Assembly (NCBI GenBank): GCA_018711275.1
Contig: DVIN01000072.1
Location: 1-42,674 of the forward strand
Direction: 5' to 3'
DNA: 42,674 nucleotides
Origin: Candidatus Pullilachnospira intestinigallinarum
GTDB taxonomy: Bacteria > Bacillota > Clostridia > Lachnospirales > Lachnospiraceae
Shown: positions 25,632-33,816 of the stretch, in pieces
Layout of the letters: every line of letters begins with the position of its first letter
Numbering within the stretch: the stretch's first letter is position 1
Notes under the pieces: model-generated
Database searches by the model: none
Told to the model about the DNA's origin: nothing
The model's input: the letters and a program-made list of their open reading frames with translations, nothing else
Program-made: the position numbers and the translations under genes

Positions 25632-27011
25632 CTACTTACCCGTACAGAATTTACTGAAAATCTCGTTGACAAGATCCTCTCCCACCGACTCTCCCAGGAT
25701 GGTTCCCAGCGCCTCATAGGCGTCCATCAGATCAATGGAAAAGAAATCCTCCGGCATGCCTGCCGCAATGCTGTCTTCCACCATTTTCAGACTGTCCCGG
25801 GCCTTCTCCAGCGCGTCTTTATGACGGGCGTTGGTAATATAAATCTGATCGTTGAACTGCAGATCACCAGCAAAAAACATCTTCCGGATCTGTTCTTCCA
25901 GCTCCTCCACACCCTGCCGGTTTCCGGCAGATATGGAGAGCACCGGCCAGGTTCCCAGCTGCTTCAGCATTTCCCGGGTAACCACCTGAGGAAGATCATT
26001 TTTGTTGAGAAGAACAATGGTTTTCCGGTCCCTGATAATCTCCAGAATCTCCCGGTCATTTTCGTCCAGCGGCACCGAGCCATCCACTACATAAAGGATC
26101 AGATCCGCTTCCCTGGCATACTTTCTGGCCCGCTCCACGCCAATCTGTTCCACCACGTCAGAGGTCTCCCGGATCCCCGCCGTATCCATCATCCGAAGAG
26201 AAATGCCCTCCAGCATCACCTGTTCCTCCAGCACATCTCTTGTGGTTCCCGCCACATCCGTCACAATGGCCTTTTCCTCTCCCACCAGCATATTCATCAG
26301 GGAGGATTTTCCCGCATTGGGTTTTCCCACAATCACGGTACGGATCCCTTCCCGGATCATCTTTCCCTCGGAAAAGGATCGGATCAACCGCTCAATGCGC
26401 TCTTTCTCCAGGGCCGTCTTTTCCCCCAGCCGTTCAGGATATCCCTCCAGACTGATGTGTTCCGGATCGTCAAGGGCCGACTCGATGAAGGCAATTTCAT
26501 ACAGAATTTCTTCCCTTATTTTCCGGATGGAACGCATCACCGAGCCCTTCAGCTGACTTAAAGAATTGTCCAGTGCATATACGCTCTGGGCATTGATCAC
26601 ATCCATCACCGCTTCCGCCTGAGACAGATCAATCCTCCCGTTGAGAAACGCGCGCTTGGTAAATTCTCCCGGATCCGCCATCCGGGCTCCGGCGTGAAGC
26701 ACTGCCTCCAGCACTCTGCGCACCGCCAGCAGACCCCCGTGACAGTTGATTTCCACCGTGTCCTCCCCCGTATAACTGCGGGGACCCCGCATCACCATCA
26801 CCAGTACCTCGTCCGCCATCACATCCCTGTCATAGATGTATCCGTAATGAATGGTATGGCTGGGTACGTTCTCCAGCCGTTTTTTTCCTCCGGGAGACCG
26901 GTAAATCTTCCGGGCAGTCTCAATGGCCCCGGGCCCGCTGATTCTCACAATCCCGATTCCCGACGGACTCATGGCCGTGGAAATCGCCGCAATGGTATCC
27001 TCTGACATCAT
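25632..27011 (-). CDS. mnmE: tRNA modification GTPase MnmE
   Basis: The 459-residue GTPase is the partner of MnmG. The N-terminal folate-binding domain reads PSGIGIVRISG near 16-26. The G domain has GKPNAGKS (229-236), a DTAGIRET switch region near 277-284 and the NKND motif near 337. The C-terminal end is the invariant CTGK (456-459). GGAG lies eight bases before the first of two adjacent ATGs. An imperfect hairpin separates it from jag upstream. Confidence 0.97.
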   Translation of the reverse strand: MMSEDTIAAISTAMSPSGIGIVRISGPGAIETARKIYRSPGGKKRLENVPSHTIHYGYIYDRDVMADEVLVMVMRGPRSYTGEDTVEINCHGGLLAVRRVLEAVLHAGARMADPGEFTKRAFLNGRIDLSQAEAVMDVINAQSVYALDNSLSQLKGSVMRSIRKIREEILYEIAFIESALDDPEHISLEGYPERLGEKTALEKERIERLIRSFSEGKMIREGIRTVIVGKPNAGKSSLMNMLVGEEKAIVTDVAGTTRDVLEEQVMLEGISLRMMDTAGIRETSDVVEQIGVERARKYAREADLILYVVDGSVPLDENDREILEIIRDRKTIVLLNKNDLPQVVTREMLKQLGTWPVLSISAGNRQGVEELEEQIRKMFFAGDLQFNDQIYITNARHKDALEKARDSLKMVEDSIAAGMPEDFFSIDLMDAYEALGTILGESVGEDLVNEIFSKFCTGK

Positions 27012-27032
27012 TCCATTTTCTCCTTATACACA

Positions 27033-27069
27033 GAAAGATGCTATTCCGGTTTTCGGAATACCATCTTTC
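27033..27069 (-). other. Imperfect hairpin between jag and mnmE
   Basis: GAAAGATG-C-TATTCCG (27033-27048) pairs with CGGAATA-C-CATCTTTC (27054-27069), 15 pairs with a single symmetric mismatch. No T-run follows on the minus strand. It probably marks a processing or attenuation site inside the operon. Confidence 0.6.
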
Positions 27070-27079
27070 CGCATGTCAT

Positions 27080-27982
27080 TTATGACTTTTTATAGACAAC
27101 TACCACATGACGGTAAGGCTCTGTGCCCTCGCTGTAGGTTTCCACATACCTGTTTCCCTGAAGAGCAGAATGAATAATTCTTCTCTCATAGGGATTCATG
27201 GGCTCCAGCACCACCGGTTTTCTGGTTCTTTTCACCTTGTAGGCGATGTTTCTTGCCAGATTTTCCAGGGTATCCTTTCTCCGGCTTCTGTAGTTTTCCG
27301 TATCCAGCTTCACTCTCACATAATCCTGCTGTTCCTTGTTCACCACAAGGCTGGTGAGATACTGGAGGGAATCCAGCGTCTGTCCCCTTTTTCCAATGAG
27401 AATTCCCATATCCTCACCGGAAAAATCCACACTGAGACAGTCGTTGTCTTTTTCATATTCCATGGTGATATTCACCGGAAGTTCCATGGCATGGAAGACT
27501 TTGGAAAGAAATTCTTCCGCAGTTTTCTTCATGGCCGCAATCTGCTCATCGGTGCGGATCACCGGCTTTTTCTCTTCTTTTTTCACTTCCTGCGGTTTTG
27601 CACCGACGGTTTCCCTGTGGGGTTCCGCCGCTTTTTTCTGCGGCTTTACGGTTTCTGCCGCAGGCTCCTTCTGCTGGGGTTCTCTGTGAACTTCTTTCTT
27701 TGCTTCCTTTTTGGGAGCTTCTTTTCTGACTTCTTTCTTTTCCTCTCTGCGGGACTCTTTTCGCAGATCATCCTTTTTCAGTTCCTCAAGAATGTTGAAT
27801 TCTTCCTCTTCTGCTTTCCTGCGGACCTTGATAATGGCAGGTTTGCTGCCAATTCCAAAGAATCCCGAGGTACCTTCGCGGACAACCTGAATTTCCAGGT
27901 TATCGCTGGAGGTTTCCAGCTCAAGACAAGCTTTCGTTATCGCTTCGTCAACGGTTTTCGCGGTAATCTCTCTGAATTCCAT
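27080..27982 (-). CDS. jag: Jag/KhpB RNA-binding protein
   Basis: The 300-residue protein has a Jag-N domain (about 1-52, with GTSGFFGIGSKPA), a highly charged Lys/Glu/Ala/Pro linker (about 70-155), a KH domain (IGKRGQTLDSLQYL) and an R3H domain (PYERRIIHSALQGN) at the end. KhpB works with KhpA in RNA binding and affects cell division in related bacteria. The ATG at 27982 follows AAGGACG closely; upstream in-frame codons run into yidC. It is 13 bases after yidC. Confidence 0.95.
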   Translation of the reverse strand: MEFREITAKTVDEAITKACLELETSSDNLEIQVVREGTSGFFGIGSKPAIIKVRRKAEEEEFNILEELKKDDLRKESRREEKKEVRKEAPKKEAKKEVHREPQQKEPAAETVKPQKKAAEPHRETVGAKPQEVKKEEKKPVIRTDEQIAAMKKTAEEFLSKVFHAMELPVNITMEYEKDNDCLSVDFSGEDMGILIGKRGQTLDSLQYLTSLVVNKEQQDYVRVKLDTENYRSRRKDTLENLARNIAYKVKRTRKPVVLEPMNPYERRIIHSALQGNRYVETYSEGTEPYRHVVVVYKKS

Positions 27983-27995
27983 CGTCCTTGTCCCC

Positions 27996-29288
27996 CTATT
28001 TCTTTTTGCCGTTCTTTTCATCAAACTGTCTTACCATATTTGCCTTGGCCGCCAGGCTTCCCGGCTTGTAACTGGCGCTGGCATTCTTATAGTAATCCGT
28101 CGATTTTTTCACATTTGCAGCCTTATCTGCCGCAGAAGTTCCCGTATTGGGCCGCGGCTCCTGAATATTTCTCACATTCATTCTCGCCTGCTGGTTGATC
28201 TTCTGCGGATCCACGCCCTTCTTCTCCAGCTTTTTCTTTACCTTCTCCTGATTATGGCGAACCAGATCCTCCATATCAATCTTGTTCATGTAATTGTTGA
28301 TAACAATCTGCTGTACGCACCGGATCACCGCGCCGACGATCCAGTAGATACCGATACCAACCGGGAACGAGAAACAGAAGATGGCCGACATAATCGGCAT
28401 AAAAGTATTCATTCCCCGCATGGTAGCTTCCATACTGCTGGGCTGATCACTGCTGGTCTGGGGCTGAGGCATCAGCTTATAGTTCATCCACTGGGTAAAC
28501 CATGCCAGAACAGGAATCATAATTGCGGCAAATACCATCAGATAGGATCCCGCTGCCCAGCTGCTCTGAATGATTGAAAGAGGCGTATCTGAAATATTCA
28601 GTGTCAGAAAATTATTCAGATGCGCCGCCTGTGTTGCTACACTGTCAAACAGCTCCGACAGATCTCCCAGCTGAGGCAGATTGGAAAATGCATCCAGCTG
28701 TGACGGCGTCAGCTTGTACAGAAAATCAATGGTGGTGTCCATATTGAAATTCGTATTGGCTGTAATGCCGTACATGTTAATTTTATTATCTGTAAGGAAA
28801 TTGCTGATGATCTCTCCGTACTGAGGGATCTCCATAATTTTGGAAGCAAGACCGGAAAATACGTTCCGGACACCGGTAATATATCCCGGAATATGATAAA
28901 TTACCTGGTACAAGGCGATCAGTACCGGCAGCTGCACAACCAGCTGCAGACAGCTTCCCGTGGGGGATACTCCGTACTTCTGATAAACGGCATTCACTTC
29001 CTCATTCTGCCGCATCATGGAGTCCTGATCTTTCTTTCCTTTATACTTTTTCTGAATCTTCTGAATCTCCGGCTGCATTACACTGTTCAGCTTTGAGAAC
29101 TTCTGCTGCTTGATCTGCAGAGGTGTCATCAACAGGTAAATCACCAGAGTAAACAGAATAATGGCCAAACCGATATTGGGAAGACCAATGGCGCTTAAAA
29201 CCGCATAAATTCCATTGATGATCCAGCCCAGTACACTGCTGACCCATCCGATCACAGGGATCGTAACTTTTGTCAATACGATATCCAA
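27996..29288 (-). CDS. yidC: YidC/Oxa1 membrane protein insertase
   Basis: The 430-residue protein inserts proteins into the membrane. A helix near 33-55 ends in LLMTPLQIKQQKFSKLNSV, the hallmark start of the cytoplasmic hairpin. QLPVLIALYQVI marks the second core helix. A long outer loop (about 145-240) is predicted before the last helices (FPVGIGIYWIVGAVIRC). The start codon is TTG, with a strong AAGGAGG ten bases upstream. No lipobox is present, unlike many Gram-positive homologues. Confidence 0.95.
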   Translation of the reverse strand: MDIVLTKVTIPVIGWVSSVLGWIINGIYAVLSAIGLPNIGLAIILFTLVIYLLMTPLQIKQQKFSKLNSVMQPEIQKIQKKYKGKKDQDSMMRQNEEVNAVYQKYGVSPTGSCLQLVVQLPVLIALYQVIYHIPGYITGVRNVFSGLASKIMEIPQYGEIISNFLTDNKINMYGITANTNFNMDTTIDFLYKLTPSQLDAFSNLPQLGDLSELFDSVATQAAHLNNFLTLNISDTPLSIIQSSWAAGSYLMVFAAIMIPVLAWFTQWMNYKLMPQPQTSSDQPSSMEATMRGMNTFMPIMSAIFCFSFPVGIGIYWIVGAVIRCVQQIVINNYMNKIDMEDLVRHNQEKVKKKLEKKGVDPQKINQQARMNVRNIQEPRPNTGTSAADKAANVKKSTDYYKNASASYKPGSLAAKANMVRQFDEKNGKKK

Positions 29289-29312
29289 AACTCTGTTTCC
29301 TCCTTAATACTC

Positions 29313-29522
29313 TTATGGAACCGGGTCAAATCCGCCTTTCGAAAAAGGATTGCACCGCAGGATCCTCCACACGGCCAGAAGGCCGCCTTTAAAAGCCCCG
29401 TACTTCTGTATCGCCTCCAGCCCGTACTGAGAACAGGACGGAATATAAGGACACCGGGTTCTCTTTAAAGGAGATAAATACTTCTGATACAGTTTGATTC
29501 CTCTGATTAATATTTTCTTCAT
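29313..29522 (-). CDS. yidD: YidD membrane protein insertion efficiency factor
   Basis: The 69-residue protein has the full family pattern: [23 protein letters not shown] and [17 protein letters not shown]. It has three conserved cysteines. The ATG at 29522 overlaps the rnpA stop (ATGA), and a TTG three codons earlier is possible but unneeded. It sits between rnpA and yidC as usual. Confidence 0.95.
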   Translation of the reverse strand: MKKILIRGIKLYQKYLSPLKRTRCPYIPSCSQYGLEAIQKYGAFKGGLLAVWRILRCNPFSKGGFDPVP

Positions 29523-29863
29523 TTTAAACAAATCTGATGTAGTCTGCCCAGATGAAGGAATGCGCTCTCAATCTCACGAAACGTTCTCTCTTTTGCATTC
29601 ACGCGGACCACAATCACAATATCATATCCACTATGAAATTCTTTTTCATGCAGCCGGAAACTTTCCCTCACCAGCCTGCACAGTCTGTGGCGGACCACAC
29701 TGTTGCCCACCTTTTTGCTGACAGAGACACCGATTCTGTTTTTCTCCAGCTGATTCTCCCTCACATACATTACCAGATATTTATTCGCAAAAGATGTTCC
29801 CTTTTTATATACCAGCTGAAAATCCCTGTTCTTCTTCAGACTCTCCGAATATGCGTATTTCAT
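29519..29863 (-). CDS. rnpA: Ribonuclease P protein component
   Basis: The 114-residue basic protein is the cofactor of RNase P, which trims tRNA 5' ends. The family core reads [19 protein letters not shown], followed by LCRLVRE. The usual R-N-R is R-H-R here. A DIVIVVR strand follows. It lies about 60 bases after rpmH and overlaps yidD. Confidence 0.96.
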   Translation of the reverse strand: MKYAYSESLKKNRDFQLVYKKGTSFANKYLVMYVRENQLEKNRIGVSVSKKVGNSVVRHRLCRLVRESFRLHEKEFHSGYDIVIVVRVNAKERTFREIESAFLHLGRLHQICLK

Positions 29864-29924
29864 AGCTTCCTTCCCATCATTCTTTTCTTATTAAAGAGAA
29901 GAAAAGACCACATGTCTGCGGTCT

Positions 29925-30059
29925 TTATGCTGATAATCTTTTTCTTCCTTTTAATCTTCTGGCAGCCAGTACTTTTCTGCCGCCCTTTGTACTCATTCTT
30001 GCCCGGAATCCGTGAACCTTTGCTCTGGATCTTTTCTTGGGCTGAAATGTCATCTTCAT
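29925..30059 (-). CDS. rpmH: Ribosomal protein L34
   Basis: The 44-residue protein reads [19 protein letters not shown] at its start and is a canonical bL34. GAAGGAGG lies ten bases before the ATG at 30059. It is the first gene of the operon, with a strong promoter at 30143-30171. Confidence 0.98.
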   Translation of the reverse strand: MKMTFQPKKRSRAKVHGFRARMSTKGGRKVLAARRLKGRKRLSA

Positions 30060-30142
30060 ATCCAAGGCACCTCCTTCAAAACCATCCAGCAGATGGCTGT
30101 ATTCTCTTTTTTCTTTCATGTATGTCAGAAAACATCATTCTC

Positions 30143-30171
30143 ATTATATTAGCAAACCCCCGCCAAGTCAA
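30143..30171 (-). promoter_or_regulatory. rpmH operon promoter
   Basis: On the minus strand TTGACT (30166-30171) and TATAAT (30143-30148) are 17 bases apart. It diverges from the dnaA side. It is probably the main promoter for rpmH through rsmG. Confidence 0.85.
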
Positions 30172-30220
30172 GCAAATCCGCCCGTTTTTTCCAAAAAAAT
30201 CAGTGCAAAATCATCCACCG

Positions 30221-30482
30221 CTTTCCACATAGTTTACGTAAGTTTTCCACATCTTGTGGATAACTTGTGGATAACTCCACTTTATAGTGTGTACAGTTGT
30301 GTAAAAAAAACCAAAAACTGCTATTTTTCAGCACTTTTCGCGGTGTATAACCCTTGTGGAGTTCTGCACATCTATCCACATTATCCAATTTTCTCCCAGG
30401 TTTTCTATACTTATCCACAATTTGTGATTGATAAAATCCACAATTTATTATAAGATATAGTAGAGATATTATCTGATTATCC
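30221..30482. other. oriC: oriC upstream part: DnaA-box cluster and AT-rich unwinding region
   Basis: Perfect TTATCCACA boxes lie at 30255-30263 and 30266-30274 (both minus) and 30411-30419 (plus). Near matches lie at 30221-30229, 30243-30251, 30372-30380 and 30434-30442. The last box is followed by a very AT-rich run (30442-30482) with TAG and AGA triplets that could be a DnaA-trio. I take this as the unwinding element. The remaining 30060-30708 holds the rpmH promoter, the dnaA promoter and the dnaA leader. Confidence 0.9.
30428..30456 (+). promoter_or_regulatory. Candidate dnaA promoter
   Basis: TTGATA (30428-30433) and TAAGAT (30451-30456) are 17 bases apart. A DnaA box at 30434-30442 lies in the spacer, so DnaA could repress its own gene. 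The leader would be about 245 nt. Confidence 0.5.
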
Positions 30483-30516
30483 GATTCGCAGGAGAGAAGG
30501 GACGCTTTTTTCTTCC

Positions 30517-30691
30517 TTGCACTACGCATTGCGGGAATTCGTGCAAACACGGATTCCTTATTCATGAACACCCGATGATCTGCCGGATCCGGCAGCCGAT
30601 GTTCATGACTGGAGGTGGTTCGCCAGGCGCGCCACCTCTTGTATGTGCGAAGATATTGCGGCCATATGGCTGCAGGCTATTACCATACAAG
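30517..30691 (+). other. Array of inverted repeats in the dnaA leader
   Basis: Four consecutive stems can be drawn. GGAATTCGTG (30534-30543) pairs with CACGGATTCC (30548-30557). CATGAACA (30563-30570) pairs with TGTTCATG (30600-30607), enclosing the 16-bp palindrome at 30580-30595. GAGGTGG (30612-30618) pairs with CCACCTC (30632-30638). CTTGTATG (30638-30645) pairs with CATACAAG (30684-30691). A TTGCAC/GTGCAA pair (30517-30522 with 30541-30546) would compete with the first. Confidence 0.7.
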
Positions 30692-30708
30692 AAACATAGG
30701 AGAGGATC

Positions 30709-32055
30709 ATGAACATCATTTATGAAAAATGGGACGAAATCTTAGAGACCGTAAAAAAGGAGCACGAATTATCGGATGTTTCCTTTAAAACATGGCTGAA
30801 GCCGCTGAAAATTCACAAAATTGAAAATAACGTGGTTACAATTCTGGTTCCTTCCCAGCAGGTGGGCCTTGACTATATCAGCAAAAAGTATGCCCTTCCC
30901 CTGAAGGTTGCCGTCTCCGAGCTGTCGGGCACCGACTATGAGATTGCCTTTATTCTTCCGGAGGATATCCATGAAGATGAGACACCGGCCGCTTCTAATT
31001 TTAATGAAAACAAAGAGATGGCCAACCTGAATCCCAAATATACCTTCGACACCTTCGTGGTGGGAAGCAACAACAAGTTTGCCCACGCCGCCTCCCTGGC
31101 CGTGGCCGAATCCCCCGGTGAAATATATAATCCTCTGTTTCTGTACGGAGGTGTGGGACTGGGAAAAACCCATCTGATGCACTCCATTGCGCATTTTATT
31201 CTGGAGAAAAACCCGTCCTGCCGGATTGTATATACCACCAGTGAAGAGTTTACCAACGAACTGATCGAAGCCATTCGAAACGGAAACAACACAGCCATGA
31301 CTAAATTCCGTGAAAAATATCGGAATGTGGATGTGCTGCTGATCGACGATATTCAGTTTATTATAGGAAAGGAATCCACCCAGGAAGAATTCTTCCATAC
31401 CTTCAATTCTCTGCACGCGGCGAAAAAACAGATCATTATTTCCAGTGATAAACCGCCCAAAGATATGGAAATTCTGGAAGACAGGATCCGTTCCCGTTTT
31501 GAGTGGGGACTTCTGGCTGATATCTCCTCCCCTGATTATGAGACAAGGGTGGCGATTCTGCGGAAAAAAGAGGAAATGGATGGTTATAATATAGATGACG
31601 CCATCATCGAATATATTGCCAAAAACATAAAATCCAATATCCGGGAGCTGGAAGGATCTCTCAATAAGATTATTGCCTACGCAAATCTGGAAAAGAGAGA
31701 GATCACCATGGAGCTGGCGGAAGAGGTGCTGAAGGATATCATCTCTCCCAATGAGAAGAAAATCATCACACCGGAATACATCATCAGTACCGTGGCGGAA
31801 CATTTTGACGTCACTCCGGAGGAAATTGCCGGAAACAAGCGAAACAGCAAGGTTGTTTATCCCCGTCAGATTGCCATGTATCTCTGCAGGGAGCTGACGG
31901 ATGTTCCTTTAAAATCCATCGGAAAATGCCTTGGTAACCGGGATCACACCACCATCATGCATGGCTGTGACAAAATTGAACAGGAGCTGAAATCTTCGGA
32001 AAATACCAGAAATACCGTGGAAATCCTTAAGAAAAAACTGCAGCCAGGCGGGTGA
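30709..32055 (+). CDS. dnaA: Chromosomal replication initiator protein DnaA
   Basis: The 448-residue AAA+ protein binds DnaA boxes and opens the origin. Domain I spans about 1-80, a short linker follows, and the ATPase has Walker A GGVGLGKTH (147-155) and Walker B LLIDDIQF with Asp213 and Asp214. The C-terminal DNA-binding domain has the signature GNRDHTTIMHGCDKI. AGGAGAGG lies just before the ATG. DnaA boxes flank it on both sides. Confidence 0.99.
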   Translation: MNIIYEKWDEILETVKKEHELSDVSFKTWLKPLKIHKIENNVVTILVPSQQVGLDYISKKYALPLKVAVSELSGTDYEIAFILPEDIHEDETPAASNFNENKEMANLNPKYTFDTFVVGSNNKFAHAASLAVAESPGEIYNPLFLYGGVGLGKTHLMHSIAHFILEKNPSCRIVYTTSEEFTNELIEAIRNGNNTAMTKFREKYRNVDVLLIDDIQFIIGKESTQEEFFHTFNSLHAAKKQIIISSDKPPKDMEILEDRIRSRFEWGLLADISSPDYETRVAILRKKEEMDGYNIDDAIIEYIAKNIKSNIRELEGSLNKIIAYANLEKREITMELAEEVLKDIISPNEKKIITPEYIISTVAEHFDVTPEEIAGNKRNSKVVYPRQIAMYLCRELTDVPLKSIGKCLGNRDHTTIMHGCDKIEQELKSSENTRNTVEILKKKLQPGG

Positions 32056-32098
32056 AGTCATCTTCCGGTCTGTGAACGCGGCTTCTAGCAGAGCCTGT

Positions 32099-32344
32099 TT
32101 ATCCACAGTTTCCCTGTGAATTCTTTGTGTATAGTTTGTGGAAAACTTTAACCCTGATTCCTGTACACACCTTATTCACACGCATCTTCTAGGCTCTGCA
32201 CATGGTTATCCCACCGGCTGATCCCTTTGTTTAACGGATTTATCCGGGTTTTACACATTTTCACAGCCCCTACGGCGATTACTACGGATTTGTTATTTAT
32301 TTTAGATTCATGAGCCTTTCGGTTCAGGGAGGGAGTTATTCACA
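32099..32344. other. oriC downstream part: DnaA boxes between dnaA and dnaN
   Basis: A perfect TTATCCACA lies at 32099-32107. Related boxes are TGTGGAAAA at 32137-32145 (minus), TTATTCACA at 32172-32180, and TTATTCACA at 32336-32344. The last one sits between the ribosome site and the dnaN ATG. Together with the upstream cluster they make a bipartite origin as in Bacillus subtilis. Confidence 0.8.
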
Positions 32345-32346
32345 TT

Positions 32347-33456
32347 ATGAAATTAATCTGTTCCAAAAACGAATTACTGAAAAGCGTCAACATTGCACTG
32401 AAAGCAGTTCCTTCTAAGACAACCATGCCGATTCTGGAATGTATCCTGATCGACGCTTCCGCTTCCGAAATCAAATTTACCACCAACGATATGGAACTGG
32501 GTATCGAAACAAAAGTCACCGGTATGATTCTGGAGAAGGGAATCGTAGCGCTGGATGCCCGGCTTTTTTCTGAAATTATCCGAAAACTTCCGGATAACGA
32601 CGTTACCATTGAAACGGATGATAAGCTGAATACCACAATCACCTGTGAAAAAGCAAAATTTTCCATTCCCGGAAGATCCGGTGAAGACTTTGCTTATCTG
32701 CCGGTGATAGAAAAAAATGAAGGAATCACACTTTCCCAGTTTACATTAAAAGAAGTGATTCGTCAGACAATCTTTTCTATTGCCGCCAATGAAAACAACA
32801 AACTGATGACAGGAGAACTTTTTGAAATCAAAGGGGATATTCTGAAGGTGGTTTCTCTGGACGGACATCGGATTGCCATTCGAAAAATCGAACTGAAAGA
32901 ATCCTATCCGGATCGGAAAGTGGTGGTTCCCGGCAAAACACTCAGTGAAATCAGCAAGATTCTTTCGGGTGAAACCGAGGATCAGGTGGAAATTTTCTTT
33001 ACGGAAAATCATATTGTGTTTGAATTTGACGAGACGGTGGTGGTTTCCCGCCTGATTGAAGGAGAGTATTTCCGAATCGACCAGATGCTTTCCAGTGATT
33101 ATGAGACGAAAGTACAGATAAACAAGAAAGAATTCCTGAATTGTATGGACAGAGCCACTCTTTTTGTAAAAGAAGGTGACAAAAAACCCATCATCATCAA
33201 TATTCTGGATGGCAGCATGGAATTAAGCATCCACTCGCAGATCGGTTCCATGAAGGAAGATATTGATATCGCCAAGGAAGGAAAGGATATTATGATCGGA
33301 TTCAATCCCAGATTTCTCATTGACGCGCTGCGGGTAATTGATGATGAGGAAATCTCTATTTATCTGGTGAATCCCAAGGCCCCCTGCTTTATCAAGGATG
33401 AACAGGAGTCCTACATCTACCTGATTCTTCCGGTGAACTTCAGCGTGGCCCGCTAG
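32347..33456 (+). CDS. dnaN: DNA polymerase III beta subunit (sliding clamp)
   Basis: The 369-residue clamp keeps the polymerase on DNA. The start KLICSKNELLKSVNIALKA and the end YIYLILPVNFSVAR are typical, and SLDGHRIAIRK marks the central domain. The ribosome site GGGAGGGAG lies before a DnaA box that touches the ATG, so DnaA bound there could affect transcription through the start. Confidence 0.98.
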   Translation: MKLICSKNELLKSVNIALKAVPSKTTMPILECILIDASASEIKFTTNDMELGIETKVTGMILEKGIVALDARLFSEIIRKLPDNDVTIETDDKLNTTITCEKAKFSIPGRSGEDFAYLPVIEKNEGITLSQFTLKEVIRQTIFSIAANENNKLMTGELFEIKGDILKVVSLDGHRIAIRKIELKESYPDRKVVVPGKTLSEISKILSGETEDQVEIFFTENHIVFEFDETVVVSRLIEGEYFRIDQMLSSDYETKVQINKKEFLNCMDRATLFVKEGDKKPIIINILDGSMELSIHSQIGSMKEDIDIAKEGKDIMIGFNPRFLIDALRVIDDEEISIYLVNPKAPCFIKDEQESYIYLILPVNFSVAR

Positions 33457-33504
33457 GTTTTGCTATTACCGGCAAGTGTCGGGATGATTCTTCAGGAGGA
33501 CAAA

Positions 33505-33714
33505 ATGGAAGTTATCAAATTGAGAGATGAATATATCAAACTGGGCCAGGCCCTGAAGGCAGCCAATCTGGTGGAGGATGGCGTAGAAGCGAAATTTGCC
33601 ATTCAGGACGGACTGGTGAAGGTAAACGGAGAAGTGGATACCCGCCGGGGAAGAAAACTTTATCCGGGAGACCTGGTAACCTTTGAAGGCCAGGAAATTA
33701 AAATTGACAGATAA
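33505..33714 (+). CDS. yaaA: S4-domain RNA-binding protein YaaA
   Basis: The 69-residue protein is a single S4 RNA-binding fold with IKLGQALKAANLV and GLVKVNGEVDTRRGRKL. It is the small protein usually found between dnaN and recF and has been tied to ribosome large-subunit assembly. The ATG at 33505 has AGGAGG five bases upstream; earlier in-frame codons have no such site. Confidence 0.95.
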   Translation: MEVIKLRDEYIKLGQALKAANLVEDGVEAKFAIQDGLVKVNGEVDTRRGRKLYPGDLVTFEGQEIKIDR

Positions 33715-33753
33715 TTGCAGGAGACGGTTACGGGCTTTCAATTATCATACATA

Positions 33754-33792
33754 CAATAGAAAATCCTTTCGCCTTCGGCATATTTTCTATTG
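33754..33792. other. Perfect 11-bp hairpin between yaaA and recF
   Basis: CAATAGAAAAT (33754-33764) pairs with ATTTTCTATTG (33782-33792). The loop holds a CGCC/GGC mini-stem. No T-run follows. It lies 25 bases before the recF start, whose ribosome site is weak, so it could reduce recF expression. Confidence 0.6.
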
Positions 33793-33816
33793 CAAATAAA
33801 GACGGTATGGTGACAG

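Noticed and set aside
24144..26561. 805-codon frame on the plus strand
   Set aside because: It lies opposite mnmG and mnmE, which have clear family motifs, and shows only low-complexity His/Leu-rich translation.
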